A DNA stretch of 64,000 nucleotides from the NCBI GenBank assembly GCA_963678565.1, contig OY782875.1, forward strand, positions 1,240,001 to 1,304,000, read 5' to 3'. Made by a program: the position numbers and the translations under genes. Below the pieces are notes generated by a model. That model did no database searches and had not been told where the DNA came from. It was given only the letters and a program-made list of their open reading frames with translations. Below are positions 25,042 through 33,492 of the stretch, piece after piece. Within the stretch, counting starts at the first letter, position 1. Every line of letters starts with the position of its first letter. This DNA comes from SKHV01 sp963678565. Lineage in GTDB: Bacteria; Bacteroidota; Bacteroidia; Bacteroidales; Prolixibacteraceae.

Positions 25042-27315
25042 ATGAACTATTTTTTTCTAATACCCGTTGCTTCGGTAATAGCATTGGTGTTTGCGTGGTT
25101 TTTCTACAAAAACATGATGAAAAACTCTGAAGGAACAGACAAAATGAAGGAAATTGCCCAGCACGTTCGTGAAGGTGCAATGGCCTACTTAAAGAGTCAA
25201 TATCGAGTTGTAACCCTTGTTTTCCTTGTTTTGCTTGTTGTTTTAACGCTTTTGGCCTATCTGGGAGTTCAAAATCCATTTGTACCCATTGCATTTTTAA
25301 CCGGAGGTTTCTTTTCGGGATTGTGTGGCTTTTTAGGAATGAAAACTGCAACCAATGCTTCTGCCCGAACTGCACAAGGAGCTTCTGAGAGCTTGAATAA
25401 AGGATTAAAAGTTGCTTTCCGAAGTGGAGCGGTTATGGGCTTAGTGGTGGTTGGCTTTGCCTTGTTGGATATCTCGGCTTGGTATTTAATTTTAACAAAA
25501 CTAGTTTATACTGCCGAACACATGCGCGACGGATTATCATTCTTAGGACTAAATCTTGTAAAGGCAGGAACCGACGAATCGCATAAACTGGTAGAAATTA
25601 CTGCTGTGATGTTGACTTTTGGTATGGGGGCTTCTACTCAGGCATTATTTGCTCGTGTTGGTGGAGGAATTTACACCAAAGCTGCCGATGTTGGGGCAGA
25701 CCTTGTAGGTAAGGTTGAAGCTGGTATTCCTGAAGATGATCCTCGTAACCCAGCTACAATTGCCGATAATGTTGGTGATAATGTTGGTGACGTTGCAGGA
25801 ATGGGAGCTGACTTATATGAATCATATGCCGGTTCTATTTTAGCAACTGCTGCATTAGGTGCTGCGCTTTCAATGAATGTTGAAGAACAAACTTCTAAAG
25901 TAGTTGCTCCGATGATTGTTGCTGCTGTTGGAATTATATTATCAATTCTTGGAATCTTTATGGTACGTACCAAGGAGTCTGCAACGCAAAAGAATTTGCT
26001 TAGAGCTTTGTTTGTTGGAACCTTTGGAAGTTCCCTTCTTATTATAGGTGTTGTTGTTGTTATGGCTTCAATGGGAATGATTACCTGGGGAATTGTTGGC
26101 GCAGTAGTTTCTGGGTTGATTGCCGGAACCATTATCGGACAAGGTACCGAATATTATACTTCCGACGAATATAAACCAACAAAAGGAATTGCTAGTCAGG
26201 CGCAGCAAGGTCCTGCAACTACAATCATCGATGGAATTGCTACAGGAATGTACTCTACTTGGATTCCGGTGGTAACAATTGTTGCTGGTATCATTGCAGC
26301 CTTTGGTTTCTCCGGTGGTTTTGAAAATTTTGCTGAAGGAGTTTATGGAATTGGTTTTGCCGCCGTTGGAATGCTTTCTACTTTAGGAATTACTTTGGCT
26401 ACCGATGCTTTTGGACCTATTGCTGATAATGCCGGAGGAAATGCCGAAATGGCTGGACTTCCGAAAGAAGTGCGCGAGCGCACCGATGCTTTAGATATGT
26501 TGGGAAATACCACTGCTGCTACCGGAAAAGGATTTGCGATAGGTTCTGCTGCCTTAACAGCGATGGCATTACTTGCAGCCTATATGGAAGAAATAAAAAT
26601 ATGGTTGAAAGACTTGCTTCACCAGGGGGATGTTTTGGTTCAAAACGGAATTCAGTTTGTGATGGATGCATCGGAGCCCACAGTTGAAGGAGCTAAACAA
26701 GTTGTTTTATCTCAAGCAACATTACAGGATTTTAGTTCCTTTTATGATCTTTCGTTGTTTAACCCAATGCTTTTAGGTGGGTTGTTTCTTGGAGCAATGA
26801 TGGCCTTTGTGTTTAGTGCCATGACTATGAAAGCTGTAGGGCGCGCTGCAGGGGCAATGGTTGACGAAGTTCGTCGTCAGTTCCGAGAAATTCCTGGTAT
26901 TCTTGAAGGAAAAGCAACTCCTGAATATGCAAAATGTGTTGCAATTTCAACAAAAGGTGCACAGCGAGAAATGGTTGTACCATCGTTGTTGGCTATTGTT
27001 GTTCCAATTGTGGTAGGTTTGGTATTTGGTGTTGCCGGTGTTGTTGGTTTATTAATGGGCGGTTTAACAACCGGATTTACCTTAGCTGTTATGTTGAACA
27101 ATGCAGGTGGTGCATGGGATAATGCTAAAAAATACATTGAAAAAGGAAACTTTGGAGGAAAAGGTAGCGAAGCACATAAAGCAGGTGTTACCGGAGATAC
27201 AGTAGGTGATCCGTTTAAAGATACTTCTGGACCCTCTTTGAATATTTTGATTAAATTGATGACAATGGTTTCGGTGGTGATGGCTGGCTTAACGGTTGTT
27301 TACCATATTTTCTAA
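25042..27315 (+). CDS. hppA: K+-dependent membrane-bound pyrophosphatase (ion pump)
   Basis: A 757-residue inner-membrane pump that couples pyrophosphate hydrolysis to export of Na+ and/or H+. About 16 helices are predicted. Seen: the substrate-binding motif DVGADLVGKVEAGIPEDDPRNPATIADNVG (split across the family's acidic patches), TDAFGPIADNAGGNAEM and, near the C-terminus, NAGGAWDNAKKYIEKG. In GNTTAATGKGFAIGSAAL the position after GNTTA is Ala, not Lys, which marks the K+-dependent group; most of these pump Na+. Single gene with its own terminator. Typical of Bacteroidota. Confidence 0.95.
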   Translation: MNYFFLIPVASVIALVFAWFFYKNMMKNSEGTDKMKEIAQHVREGAMAYLKSQYRVVTLVFLVLLVVLTLLAYLGVQNPFVPIAFLTGGFFSGLCGFLGMKTATNASARTAQGASESLNKGLKVAFRSGAVMGLVVVGFALLDISAWYLILTKLVYTAEHMRDGLSFLGLNLVKAGTDESHKLVEITAVMLTFGMGASTQALFARVGGGIYTKAADVGADLVGKVEAGIPEDDPRNPATIADNVGDNVGDVAGMGADLYESYAGSILATAALGAALSMNVEEQTSKVVAPMIVAAVGIILSILGIFMVRTKESATQKNLLRALFVGTFGSSLLIIGVVVVMASMGMITWGIVGAVVSGLIAGTIIGQGTEYYTSDEYKPTKGIASQAQQGPATTIIDGIATGMYSTWIPVVTIVAGIIAAFGFSGGFENFAEGVYGIGFAAVGMLSTLGITLATDAFGPIADNAGGNAEMAGLPKEVRERTDALDMLGNTTAATGKGFAIGSAALTAMALLAAYMEEIKIWLKDLLHQGDVLVQNGIQFVMDASEPTVEGAKQVVLSQATLQDFSSFYDLSLFNPMLLGGLFLGAMMAFVFSAMTMKAVGRAAGAMVDEVRRQFREIPGILEGKATPEYAKCVAISTKGAQREMVVPSLLAIVVPIVVGLVFGVAGVVGLLMGGLTTGFTLAVMLNNAGGAWDNAKKYIEKGNFGGKGSEAHKAGVTGDTVGDPFKDTSGPSLNILIKLMTMVSVVMAGLTVVYHIF

Positions 27316-27340
27316 AATACCTTTTTTATATGGTCAAATC

Positions 27341-27373
27341 AAAGGTCTCGGTTCGCTCGAATCGGGACTTTTT
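27341..27373 (+). terminator. Intrinsic terminator of hppA
   Basis: AAAGGTCTCGGTTCG (27341-27355) pairs with CGAATCGGGACTTTT (27358-27372) using three G-U pairs, followed by a T run. It starts 25 bases after the hppA stop codon. Confidence 0.7.
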
Positions 27374-27401
27374 TCTGTTCACGGATCAATGAAAGCTTCT
27401 C

Positions 27402-27536
27402 TTACAACACATAACTACTAATTGTTTCATTCCAGTTGCGTGAGGGGTCGGAGTCTGCACCTGCCACTTTAAATACATACTGCTGTCCGCTCGTTAGTCC
27501 ATCAATTAGCGTTTTACGTCGGGTAGAGAGTTTATG
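27402..27536 (-). pseudogene. Remnant of a fibronectin type III-like domain
   Basis: On the minus strand a 44-codon open stretch without a start codon ends at a stop (27404-27402). It reads like the last beta strands of an extracellular fibronectin type III or similar module: LIDGLTSGQQYVFKVAGA, then DSDPSRNWNETISSYVL. GLTSGQQYVFKV followed by a terminal SSYVL is a pattern I know from small secreted Bacteroidota proteins. A stop codon precedes it, so the rest of the gene is lost. It sits between two terminators in the hppA-EF-G gap. Confidence 0.6.
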
Positions 27537-27543
27537 TCATAAA

Positions 27544-27573
27544 AAAATCCCGAATCATTTGATCCGGGATTTT
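27544..27573. terminator. Bidirectional terminator between hppA region and EF-G-like gene
   Basis: AAAATCCCG (27544-27552) and CGGGATTTT (27565-27573) form a perfect stem with an inner ATC/GAT pairing. It is A-rich on one side and T-rich on the other, and lies 20 bases past the stop of the minus-strand EF-G-like gene. Confidence 0.75.
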
Positions 27574-27592
27574 CTGTTGAATTATTAATTGA

Positions 27593-29749
27593 TTATTCGT
27601 CTTCGTGATCAGCTTCGTAAGCTTTTAATAATTCATCCTGAACCTCTCCAGGAACTTTTTCATATCCATCGTAAGTCATTTCGAAATAACCTCGTCCGCC
27701 AGTAATTGAGTTTAAGGAAGTGGAGTATTTGTCCATTTCCTTTATCGGAACTTTTGCTGAGATCTTTTCTAAACCTTTTTTGCTGTCCATTCCCATAATT
27801 AATGCTCTGCGACCTTGCAAATCGCTCATTACATCACCCATTCTTTCGGTAGGCACATAAACATCGAGGTTGTAAATAGGTTCCAGAATTTTTGGTCCTG
27901 CTTTTTTGAAGGCATCACTAAATGCATGTCGTCCGGCTAATTTGAATGAAATTTCATTTGAATCAACAGGGTGCATTTTACCATCGTAAATACAAACTCG
28001 TATGTCGCGTGCATAAGATCCTGTAAGTGGCCCAACTTCAATTTTTTCCATAATTCCTTTTAGTATGGCAGGATGGAATCGGGCATCGATGGAGCCACCA
28101 ACAATACAGTTGCAGAATACTAATTTACCACCCCAAGGCAATTCATGCTCTTCGGTTCCTCTCAAGGAAACGGTGTATTCTTTACCTCCAATTTTAAAAT
28201 GTTTCGGAGCAGGCATTCCTTCGAAATAGGGTTCAATTATCATGTGTACTTCGCCAAATTGCCCGGCTCCACCCGATTGTTTTTTATGTCGGTAGTCGCT
28301 TTGTGCAGCTTTGGTAATGGTTTCGCGATAAGGAACTTTAGGTGTGTAGAATTCAATATCAATTTTGTATTCATTGTCGAAGAACCATTTAACCACTTTT
28401 AGGTGATATTCTCCTTGTGCCTCGAGTATCTGTTGTTTTAATTCTTTAGAAAAATATACTTTTAATGAAGGGTCTTCTTCCATTAAACGATGCAGAGCTT
28501 CTCCAACTTTTTCATCATCTGCTTCGTTTACAGCTCTTATGGCTGTTTTGAAGAGTGTTGTTGGGAATTCAATTGGTGCAAATTTATAGTCGGCATCCTT
28601 GGTCGATAGTGTTTCGTTTACCTTTGTTTCTTTCAATTTTACAGTCGCGCCAATGTCGCCAGCTATCAATTCGCTTACTTTATTTCGGTTTTTACCATCA
28701 ACAATAAAAAGTTGTGAGATTCTTTCTTTCGATTGGCTTGTTGTATTGATCAGGTCCATCCCTTCGCTCACTTTCCCCGACATTACTTTGAAGTAAGTAA
28801 TTTCGCCAATGTGCGATTCGATTGCTTGCTTGAAAACAAATAAAGAGGTAGGTGCACTTTCGTCAATTTTAACTTCTTTGCCACTTACTTCTTCTCGGCC
28901 TTTAACCATGTTAGGAGAAGGTACTATATTACCAATAAATTCCATAAAACGACGAGTTCCCATGTCTTTTTTTGCACAGGTGCAGAATACGGGGAATAAA
29001 GTACGGTCGGCCATTCCTAGTCGAATACCAGCGCGCATTTCTTCTTCCGATAGGGTGCCTTTATCAAAGTAAAGTTCCATTAATTCTTCATCATTTTCGG
29101 CAGCTTTTTCAACTAGTTCGTTGTGTAAAGCATCTGCTTTTTCTTTTTCAGAATCCGGAATATCCAAAACTTCAGGTGTTCCGCCATTGGGGCCCCATTG
29201 GTACATTTTCATTTTCAAAACATCAATCACCTGATTGAATTTTGGTCCTGGATTAACCGGGTATTGAACGATTGTTAATCCACCACCTACAAACGATTTA
29301 GCATCTTCGATGCTTTGATCAAAGTTGATATTTTCATGGTCGAGACCATTGGTTACAAATATTAATGGAATGTGTTGTTTTTCGGCTATTCTTAGAGAGC
29401 TTTCTGTTCCGGCGCCAATGCCATCGGTAGTGTTTAGAACGGTAACTGCTGTGGCTACAACATTAAGAGAAGATGTTACGGCTCCTGCAAAAGCTTTCAT
29501 TCCAGGAGTGTCTATAATATTAATTTTTTTACCGTTGTATTCTGTGTGGAGTAGGGTAGAAAAGACAGAATTCTCAAATTCTTGTTCAATAGGGGTATAG
29601 TCGGAGGCTGTGTTTTTACTTTCAATGTCACCACGTCTGTTGATTACACCACCCTCGTAAAGCATCGCTTCGGCGAGGGTGGTTTTCCCAGCCCCAGAGT
29701 TACCAATTAAAGCTATGTTCCTAATGTCTTCGGTTTTATAAGTTTTCAT
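27593..29749 (-). CDS. Elongation factor G-like GTPase (EF-G2 type)
   Basis: A 718-residue translational GTPase with the five-domain layout of EF-G. Seen: P-loop GNSGAGKT (16-23), G3 DTPG (80-83), and domains III-V with ERMGDVMSDLQGRRALIMGMDS. The G4 motif is NGLD (134-137) instead of the NKxD that reads guanine specificity. These features fit the EF-G2/FusA-like group whose role is uncertain (not the main translocase). The gene stands alone, away from str-operon genes. Upstream it has a good promoter and a leader of about 100 bases. Confidence 0.88.
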   Translation of the reverse strand: MKTYKTEDIRNIALIGNSGAGKTTLAEAMLYEGGVINRRGDIESKNTASDYTPIEQEFENSVFSTLLHTEYNGKKINIIDTPGMKAFAGAVTSSLNVVATAVTVLNTTDGIGAGTESSLRIAEKQHIPLIFVTNGLDHENINFDQSIEDAKSFVGGGLTIVQYPVNPGPKFNQVIDVLKMKMYQWGPNGGTPEVLDIPDSEKEKADALHNELVEKAAENDEELMELYFDKGTLSEEEMRAGIRLGMADRTLFPVFCTCAKKDMGTRRFMEFIGNIVPSPNMVKGREEVSGKEVKIDESAPTSLFVFKQAIESHIGEITYFKVMSGKVSEGMDLINTTSQSKERISQLFIVDGKNRNKVSELIAGDIGATVKLKETKVNETLSTKDADYKFAPIEFPTTLFKTAIRAVNEADDEKVGEALHRLMEEDPSLKVYFSKELKQQILEAQGEYHLKVVKWFFDNEYKIDIEFYTPKVPYRETITKAAQSDYRHKKQSGGAGQFGEVHMIIEPYFEGMPAPKHFKIGGKEYTVSLRGTEEHELPWGGKLVFCNCIVGGSIDARFHPAILKGIMEKIEVGPLTGSYARDIRVCIYDGKMHPVDSNEISFKLAGRHAFSDAFKKAGPKILEPIYNLDVYVPTERMGDVMSDLQGRRALIMGMDSKKGLEKISAKVPIKEMDKYSTSLNSITGGRGYFEMTYDGYEKVPGEVQDELLKAYEADHEDE

Positions 29750-29860
29750 AAGTTAAGTATTAAGATTTTAGATTAATTCATATTGAGCTAATTGAAATTT
29801 TATTAGAAATGAACGGCATATAAAAAGGAATTAAAAGTTGAAATTAATTCATCCCTCCTT

Positions 29861-29890
29861 CAAAAATAGTAATAATTTGTTAACAATCAA
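29861..29890 (-). promoter_or_regulatory. Promoter of the EF-G-like gene
   Basis: Minus-strand TATTTTTG (29868-29861) is an exact -7 element, and TTG (29890-29888) stands 19 bases upstream as the -33 element. The leader to the ATG at 29749 is about 105 bases. Confidence 0.5.
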
Positions 29891-30052
29891 GCTTCGGTTT
29901 TTAAATTTTTAAGATCTTGTGCTTGTTTGTGTAAGTGGCAGTAGATTAGTATTTTATGGACTGGTTGAGCGGTGTGTTTTTCTGATTGTGAATGAATTGA
30001 GTTGGATTTGTGTATTGATGTATTTTTGATTTTTATAATTGTTAATTAGTTG

Positions 30053-30060
30053 TATTTTTG
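30053..30060 (+). promoter_or_regulatory. Promoter -7 element of the C39 exporter operon
   Basis: TATTTTTG is an exact match to the consensus, 19 bases before the ATG at 30080. A second identical copy lies at 30021-30028. Their position favours the start codon at 30080 over an in-frame start at 30050. Confidence 0.4.
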
Positions 30061-30079
30061 GGAGCATTACACCTTTATC

Positions 30080-32266
30080 ATGGCTAGGTTTCCACATTTT
30101 TATCAATTAGATGCAATGGATTGTGGGCCAACTTGTTTGAAAATGATTGCAGCGCATTATGGAAAACAGGTCGGTATTCAATCGTTGCGCGATAAAAGTT
30201 ATATCACGCGTGAGGGCGTTTCGTTGTTGGGAATTAGCGATGCTGCAAATTCTATAGGCTTGCGAAATGTGGGGGCTCGAATTTCTTATGAGCAATTGAT
30301 TAAGGATGCACCAATGCCTATAATAGCCCATTGGAAGCAGAATCATTTTGTGGTGGTTTATAAGGCTACAAAGGAGAAGGTTTGGGTGGCTGATCCTGGG
30401 AAGGGATTGGTGGTGTATTCGAAGCAGGAATTTTTAGATGGCTGGATCGGAACTATTTCCAAAGGAGAGGAGAAGGGCTTGTGTATGATGTTGGAGCCAA
30501 CGCCTGAATTTTACAAATTGAAGGATGAAAAAGCAAATCGTACTTCATTTAAGTTTTTGTTCTCGTACGTAAAACCTTATCGAAAATATCTTTTACAATT
30601 ATTACTAGGATTGTTGCTTGGGAGTGTCTTTATGCTGGCCATGCCATTTTTAACGCAATCGTTGGTTGATGTTGGAATTAAAAATAATGATCTAGGTTTT
30701 GTGTCTATAGTGCTGATTGCTCAGTTGGTGTTGTTTGTGAGTTCAAGTTCGGTTGAAATTATAAGAAGTTGGATTTTGCTCCATTTGAGTACCCGGATTA
30801 ATATATCGTTGATTTCTGATTTCTTATTGAAATTGATGAAGCTTCCCATTGGATTTTTCAATACAAAATTGGTTGGAGACCTCTTGCAACGAATTGGCGA
30901 TCATGATCGAATAGAACGATTTTTAACTTCGACAACCTTGAGTGCTGCTTTTTCGGTGTTTAATATTGTGGTGTTTAGTATTGTGTTGTTGGTTTACTCT
31001 TGGATGATTTTCTTGGTGTTCTTAGTTGGAGTAGTTGTCTATTTTTTGTGGATTCAACTTTTTATGATTCGTAGGCGAAAACTCGATTTTGAAAAGTTTG
31101 AACAGCGTAGTAAAAATCACAGCAAGTTGATTGAGTTGATAAATGGTATTCAGGAGATAAAATTGAATAATGTTGAAACTCAGAAGCGATGGGAGTGGGA
31201 GAATATTCAAGCAAATCTTTTTAAAGTAAATATTAAATCGCTTTCCTTGACGCAATTGCAAGATCAGGGAGCATCATATATTATTCGTTTTGCAAATATC
31301 TTGGCAACATTTTTGGCTGCACGTTTTGTGATAATGGGGGATATTACCTTGGGAGCGATGTTGGCAATAATCTATATTTTGGGGCAGTTGAATGGGCCGA
31401 TAGCACAATTGTTGGAGGTTGTTCAGACTGCGCAAGATGCAAAAATTAGTTTGGAGCGCTTGAATGAAATTCATGAGAAGGAAGAAGAGGAAGATGCTGG
31501 TGAAAAGCTTGAGCGAGTTCCTGAAAATGCTTCAATTATTTTAGATAATGTTTCCTTTCAGTACGAGGGGCCTAGGTCGCCTTATGTTTTGAAGGATATT
31601 TCGGTAGAGATACCTGCGGGAAAAACAACCGCAATTGTAGGAATGAGTGGAAGTGGAAAAACGACTTTGATGAAATTGTTGCTTGGCTTTTTTAAACCTG
31701 TTGCGGGCGAGATAAAGATTGGTGAGGTTGCAATTGATGAAATATCTAGTAAAGTCTGGCGAAGTGAATGTGGGGCGGTAATGCAAGATGGTTTTTTATT
31801 TTCCGACTCGATTGCGAATAATGTTGCAGTTGGCGATTCTGTAGTTGATAAACAGCGATTGCATCAGGCTGTAAATATGGCTGCCATCGAAGAACATATT
31901 GAGTCGCTGCCTTTAAAATATAATACCAAAATTGGTCAGGATGGTATGGGCTTGAGTCAGGGGCAGAAGCAGCGGTTGTTGATAGCACGTGCCATTTATA
32001 AAGATCCATCCTACTTATTTTTTGATGAGGCAACCAATGCGCTAGATTCGAAAAATGAACGGAGGGTGGTTGAGAATATTAATAACTTTAGTAGTGGTCG
32101 AACAGCTGTGGTGATTGCCCACCGTTTGAGTACTGTTAAAAATGCAGATCAGATCTTGGTTTTAGAGCAAGGAGCGGTTGTTGAGTCGGGTTCCCACTTA
32201 GAGTTGATTGCAAAGAAGGGGCGATACTTCAATTTAGTGAAAGAACAGCTAGAGCTTGGAAGTTAA
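30080..32266 (+). CDS. C39-peptidase ABC exporter
   Basis: A 728-residue peptidase-containing ABC transporter of the bacteriocin/LanT type. Residues 1-130 are a C39 protease (catalytic C15 in DCGPTCLKM, His in NHFVVVY, Asp in ADPGKG) that would cut a leader after a double glycine. Then come six membrane helices (about 165-440) and an ATPase with GMSGSGKTT, LSQGQKQRLL, FFDEATNALD and a TVKNADQ H-loop region. Such exporters mature and secrete small peptides, usually with an HlyD-like partner, as here. The next gene begins at once (stop, then ATG). No substrate peptide gene is seen. Confidence 0.92.
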   Translation: MARFPHFYQLDAMDCGPTCLKMIAAHYGKQVGIQSLRDKSYITREGVSLLGISDAANSIGLRNVGARISYEQLIKDAPMPIIAHWKQNHFVVVYKATKEKVWVADPGKGLVVYSKQEFLDGWIGTISKGEEKGLCMMLEPTPEFYKLKDEKANRTSFKFLFSYVKPYRKYLLQLLLGLLLGSVFMLAMPFLTQSLVDVGIKNNDLGFVSIVLIAQLVLFVSSSSVEIIRSWILLHLSTRINISLISDFLLKLMKLPIGFFNTKLVGDLLQRIGDHDRIERFLTSTTLSAAFSVFNIVVFSIVLLVYSWMIFLVFLVGVVVYFLWIQLFMIRRRKLDFEKFEQRSKNHSKLIELINGIQEIKLNNVETQKRWEWENIQANLFKVNIKSLSLTQLQDQGASYIIRFANILATFLAARFVIMGDITLGAMLAIIYILGQLNGPIAQLLEVVQTAQDAKISLERLNEIHEKEEEEDAGEKLERVPENASIILDNVSFQYEGPRSPYVLKDISVEIPAGKTTAIVGMSGSGKTTLMKLLLGFFKPVAGEIKIGEVAIDEISSKVWRSECGAVMQDGFLFSDSIANNVAVGDSVVDKQRLHQAVNMAAIEEHIESLPLKYNTKIGQDGMGLSQGQKQRLLIARAIYKDPSYLFFDEATNALDSKNERRVVENINNFSSGRTAVVIAHRLSTVKNADQILVLEQGAVVESGSHLELIAKKGRYFNLVKEQLELGS

Positions 32267-32995
32267 ATGGAAAACGGATCACATATACAATTGAGGAGTA
32301 CAGCAGTACAGGCAATTTTAAAGAAGGTGCCAAATTGGATTGTTCGATGGGGAACTGTGCTTGTATTTCTTGGGGTGTTGTTGTTGTTTGTGTTGTCTTA
32401 TGTTATTAAGGTTCCTGAAAGCATTCCGGTTGCAGCTAGTTTTGAATTAAGTAGCAAGTCATTATGTATTACGGCTCCTCAGTCAGGAGTATTAGTTGCT
32501 GGAGAGCTCTCGGCTGACTCATTGGTGCAAGAGGGAGATTTGCTATTTGTATTGAGATGTGATGTTCAGGGGGCTTCTCGTAGTGAGAAAAGAGATTTTA
32601 AAGAGTTGGCACCTTTTGAGGGGGGTGTTGGCTGGTGGAATCCTAATTGGCACGTTGAGGCAGGAGATACAATTTTGAAACTTTGGCAGCATCAACCTGA
32701 GTCTCTTTTGGTGAGTTTCCAGCTTCCTAAAAAGTATTACAATGCTATATTTAATAAGGAGTTACTTTTGGCAAGTTATTCCGATCCCTTCTCGGGGGTG
32801 AGTGTAACTAAGAAAGTCTTGATAGAGTCATTGAGTGTTGATCCCGCGGGAGACGTTTTTATTGTGCGTGGATTTATTCCGATAGAATCTGAACAAGCAA
32901 GACAATTGTCTAAAGACTCATGGTTAGACATGGAGGTTCAAGTTGTAATCTCTAATCCTCGTTTTCTTTTTAAGCTATTCGCTATTCTAGATTAG
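32267..32995 (+). CDS. Short HlyD-like accessory protein of the C39 exporter
   Basis: A 242-residue membrane-fusion-type protein. A cytoplasmic N-terminus (about 25 residues) and one helix (about 28-48, VLVFLGVLLLFVLSYVI) lead into a beta domain with a lipoyl-like stretch (ITAPQSGVLVAGELSADSLVQEGDLLFVLR) and a C-terminal beta-rich part. The long coiled-coil hairpin that normally reaches TolC is missing, so it is much shorter than a standard HlyD (about 400 residues). It follows the ABC gene directly and probably forms the exporter with it. No outer-membrane partner lies nearby. Confidence 0.72.
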   Translation: MENGSHIQLRSTAVQAILKKVPNWIVRWGTVLVFLGVLLLFVLSYVIKVPESIPVAASFELSSKSLCITAPQSGVLVAGELSADSLVQEGDLLFVLRCDVQGASRSEKRDFKELAPFEGGVGWWNPNWHVEAGDTILKLWQHQPESLLVSFQLPKKYYNAIFNKELLLASYSDPFSGVSVTKKVLIESLSVDPAGDVFIVRGFIPIESEQARQLSKDSWLDMEVQVVISNPRFLFKLFAILD

Positions 32996-33345
32996 ATTTT
33001 TTTTCTTTTTTAATGCCCATTATATTGTTTAGGGAATATTCCAATTAGGTGTATTATAATGTCGTTGTGCCTATTTGTAAGTGGGGGTGTCTTGTTATGT
33101 TAATTGAATGTTAATGTGTGTTTAGGGTGTTTTAGGGGGTGTGGTGTTGTTTTTAACAGAATGTCTTTAAAAAATGTCTAGGGTTGCAATAAGTGTGGTG
33201 AGATGCAGTCGTTTAGCTTGTTTTTGAGGCTTTTTGATAACGAGAAGAATGTCAGAGATCTGTAATTAATCGACCATAAAACTACCAAAAAGACAATAAA
33301 ACATTAAAAAACAAGAAAAAAGATATAAAAAAAGTTCAAAAAGTG

Positions 33346-33375
33346 TTTTGGTGTAAAGATAAAGTGTTATAATTG
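33346..33375 (+). promoter_or_regulatory. Candidate promoter of the nitrogen operon
   Basis: TTTTG (33346-33350) and TATAATTG (33368-33375), 17 bases apart, resemble the Bacteroidota -33/-7 pair. The transcript would have a leader of about 110 bases that includes the inverted repeat at 33406-33453. No sigma-54 element was seen. Confidence 0.4.
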
Positions 33376-33405
33376 CAATGTCGTTAATCACAAAGGGGGA
33401 TCGAC

Positions 33406-33455
33406 AAATTCTTTAAACCATCAGATGAACACACACAACACATTAAAGAATTTTT
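33406..33455 (+). promoter_or_regulatory. Hairpin in leader of the nitrogen operon
   Basis: AAATTCTTTAA (33406-33416) is perfectly repeated in inverse as TTAAAGAATTT (33443-33453) and followed by TT and A/T-rich DNA. It could be a weak terminator or attenuator or simply protect the 5' end; the loop is 26 bases long, and no leader peptide is visible in it. Confidence 0.35.
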
Positions 33456-33492
33456 ATTAAAGTATTATTAAGTATAATTAAAAAATGTTGTT

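Larger units (their letters stand above)
29750..30079. other. Divergent intergenic region
   Basis: 330 bases between two divergent genes. It holds the minus-strand promoter for the EF-G-like gene (29861-29890) and plus-strand -7 elements for the C39 exporter (TATTTTTG at 30021-30028 and again at 30053-30060). I see only tiny open frames, such as a 9-codon one at 29957, and no peptide precursor or RNA gene. Confidence 0.6.
32996..33492. other. 497-base intergenic region without a recognised gene
   Basis: The first half is G/T-rich and holds only tiny frames (for example 33059-33103, 14 codons). The second half carries a promoter (33346-33375) and an 11-base inverted repeat (33406-33453) before the nitrogen operon. 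No tRNA or known riboswitch fold was recognised. Confidence 0.6.

Noticed and set aside
25671..26132. Antisense ORF of 153 codons inside hppA
   Set aside because: Low-complexity translation (Pro/Thr/Ile-rich) in the mirror of a conserved membrane gene; a shadow frame.
27341..27373. Stem that looked like a tRNA T-arm (GTTCG...CGAA)
   Set aside because: No acceptor, D or anticodon stems nearby; the T run shows a terminator for hppA.
33059..33103. Small ORF with Ser-Gly-Gly considered as a substrate of the C39 exporter
   Set aside because: Only 14 codons, with the GG too near the end to leave a mature peptide, and no leader-type helix.
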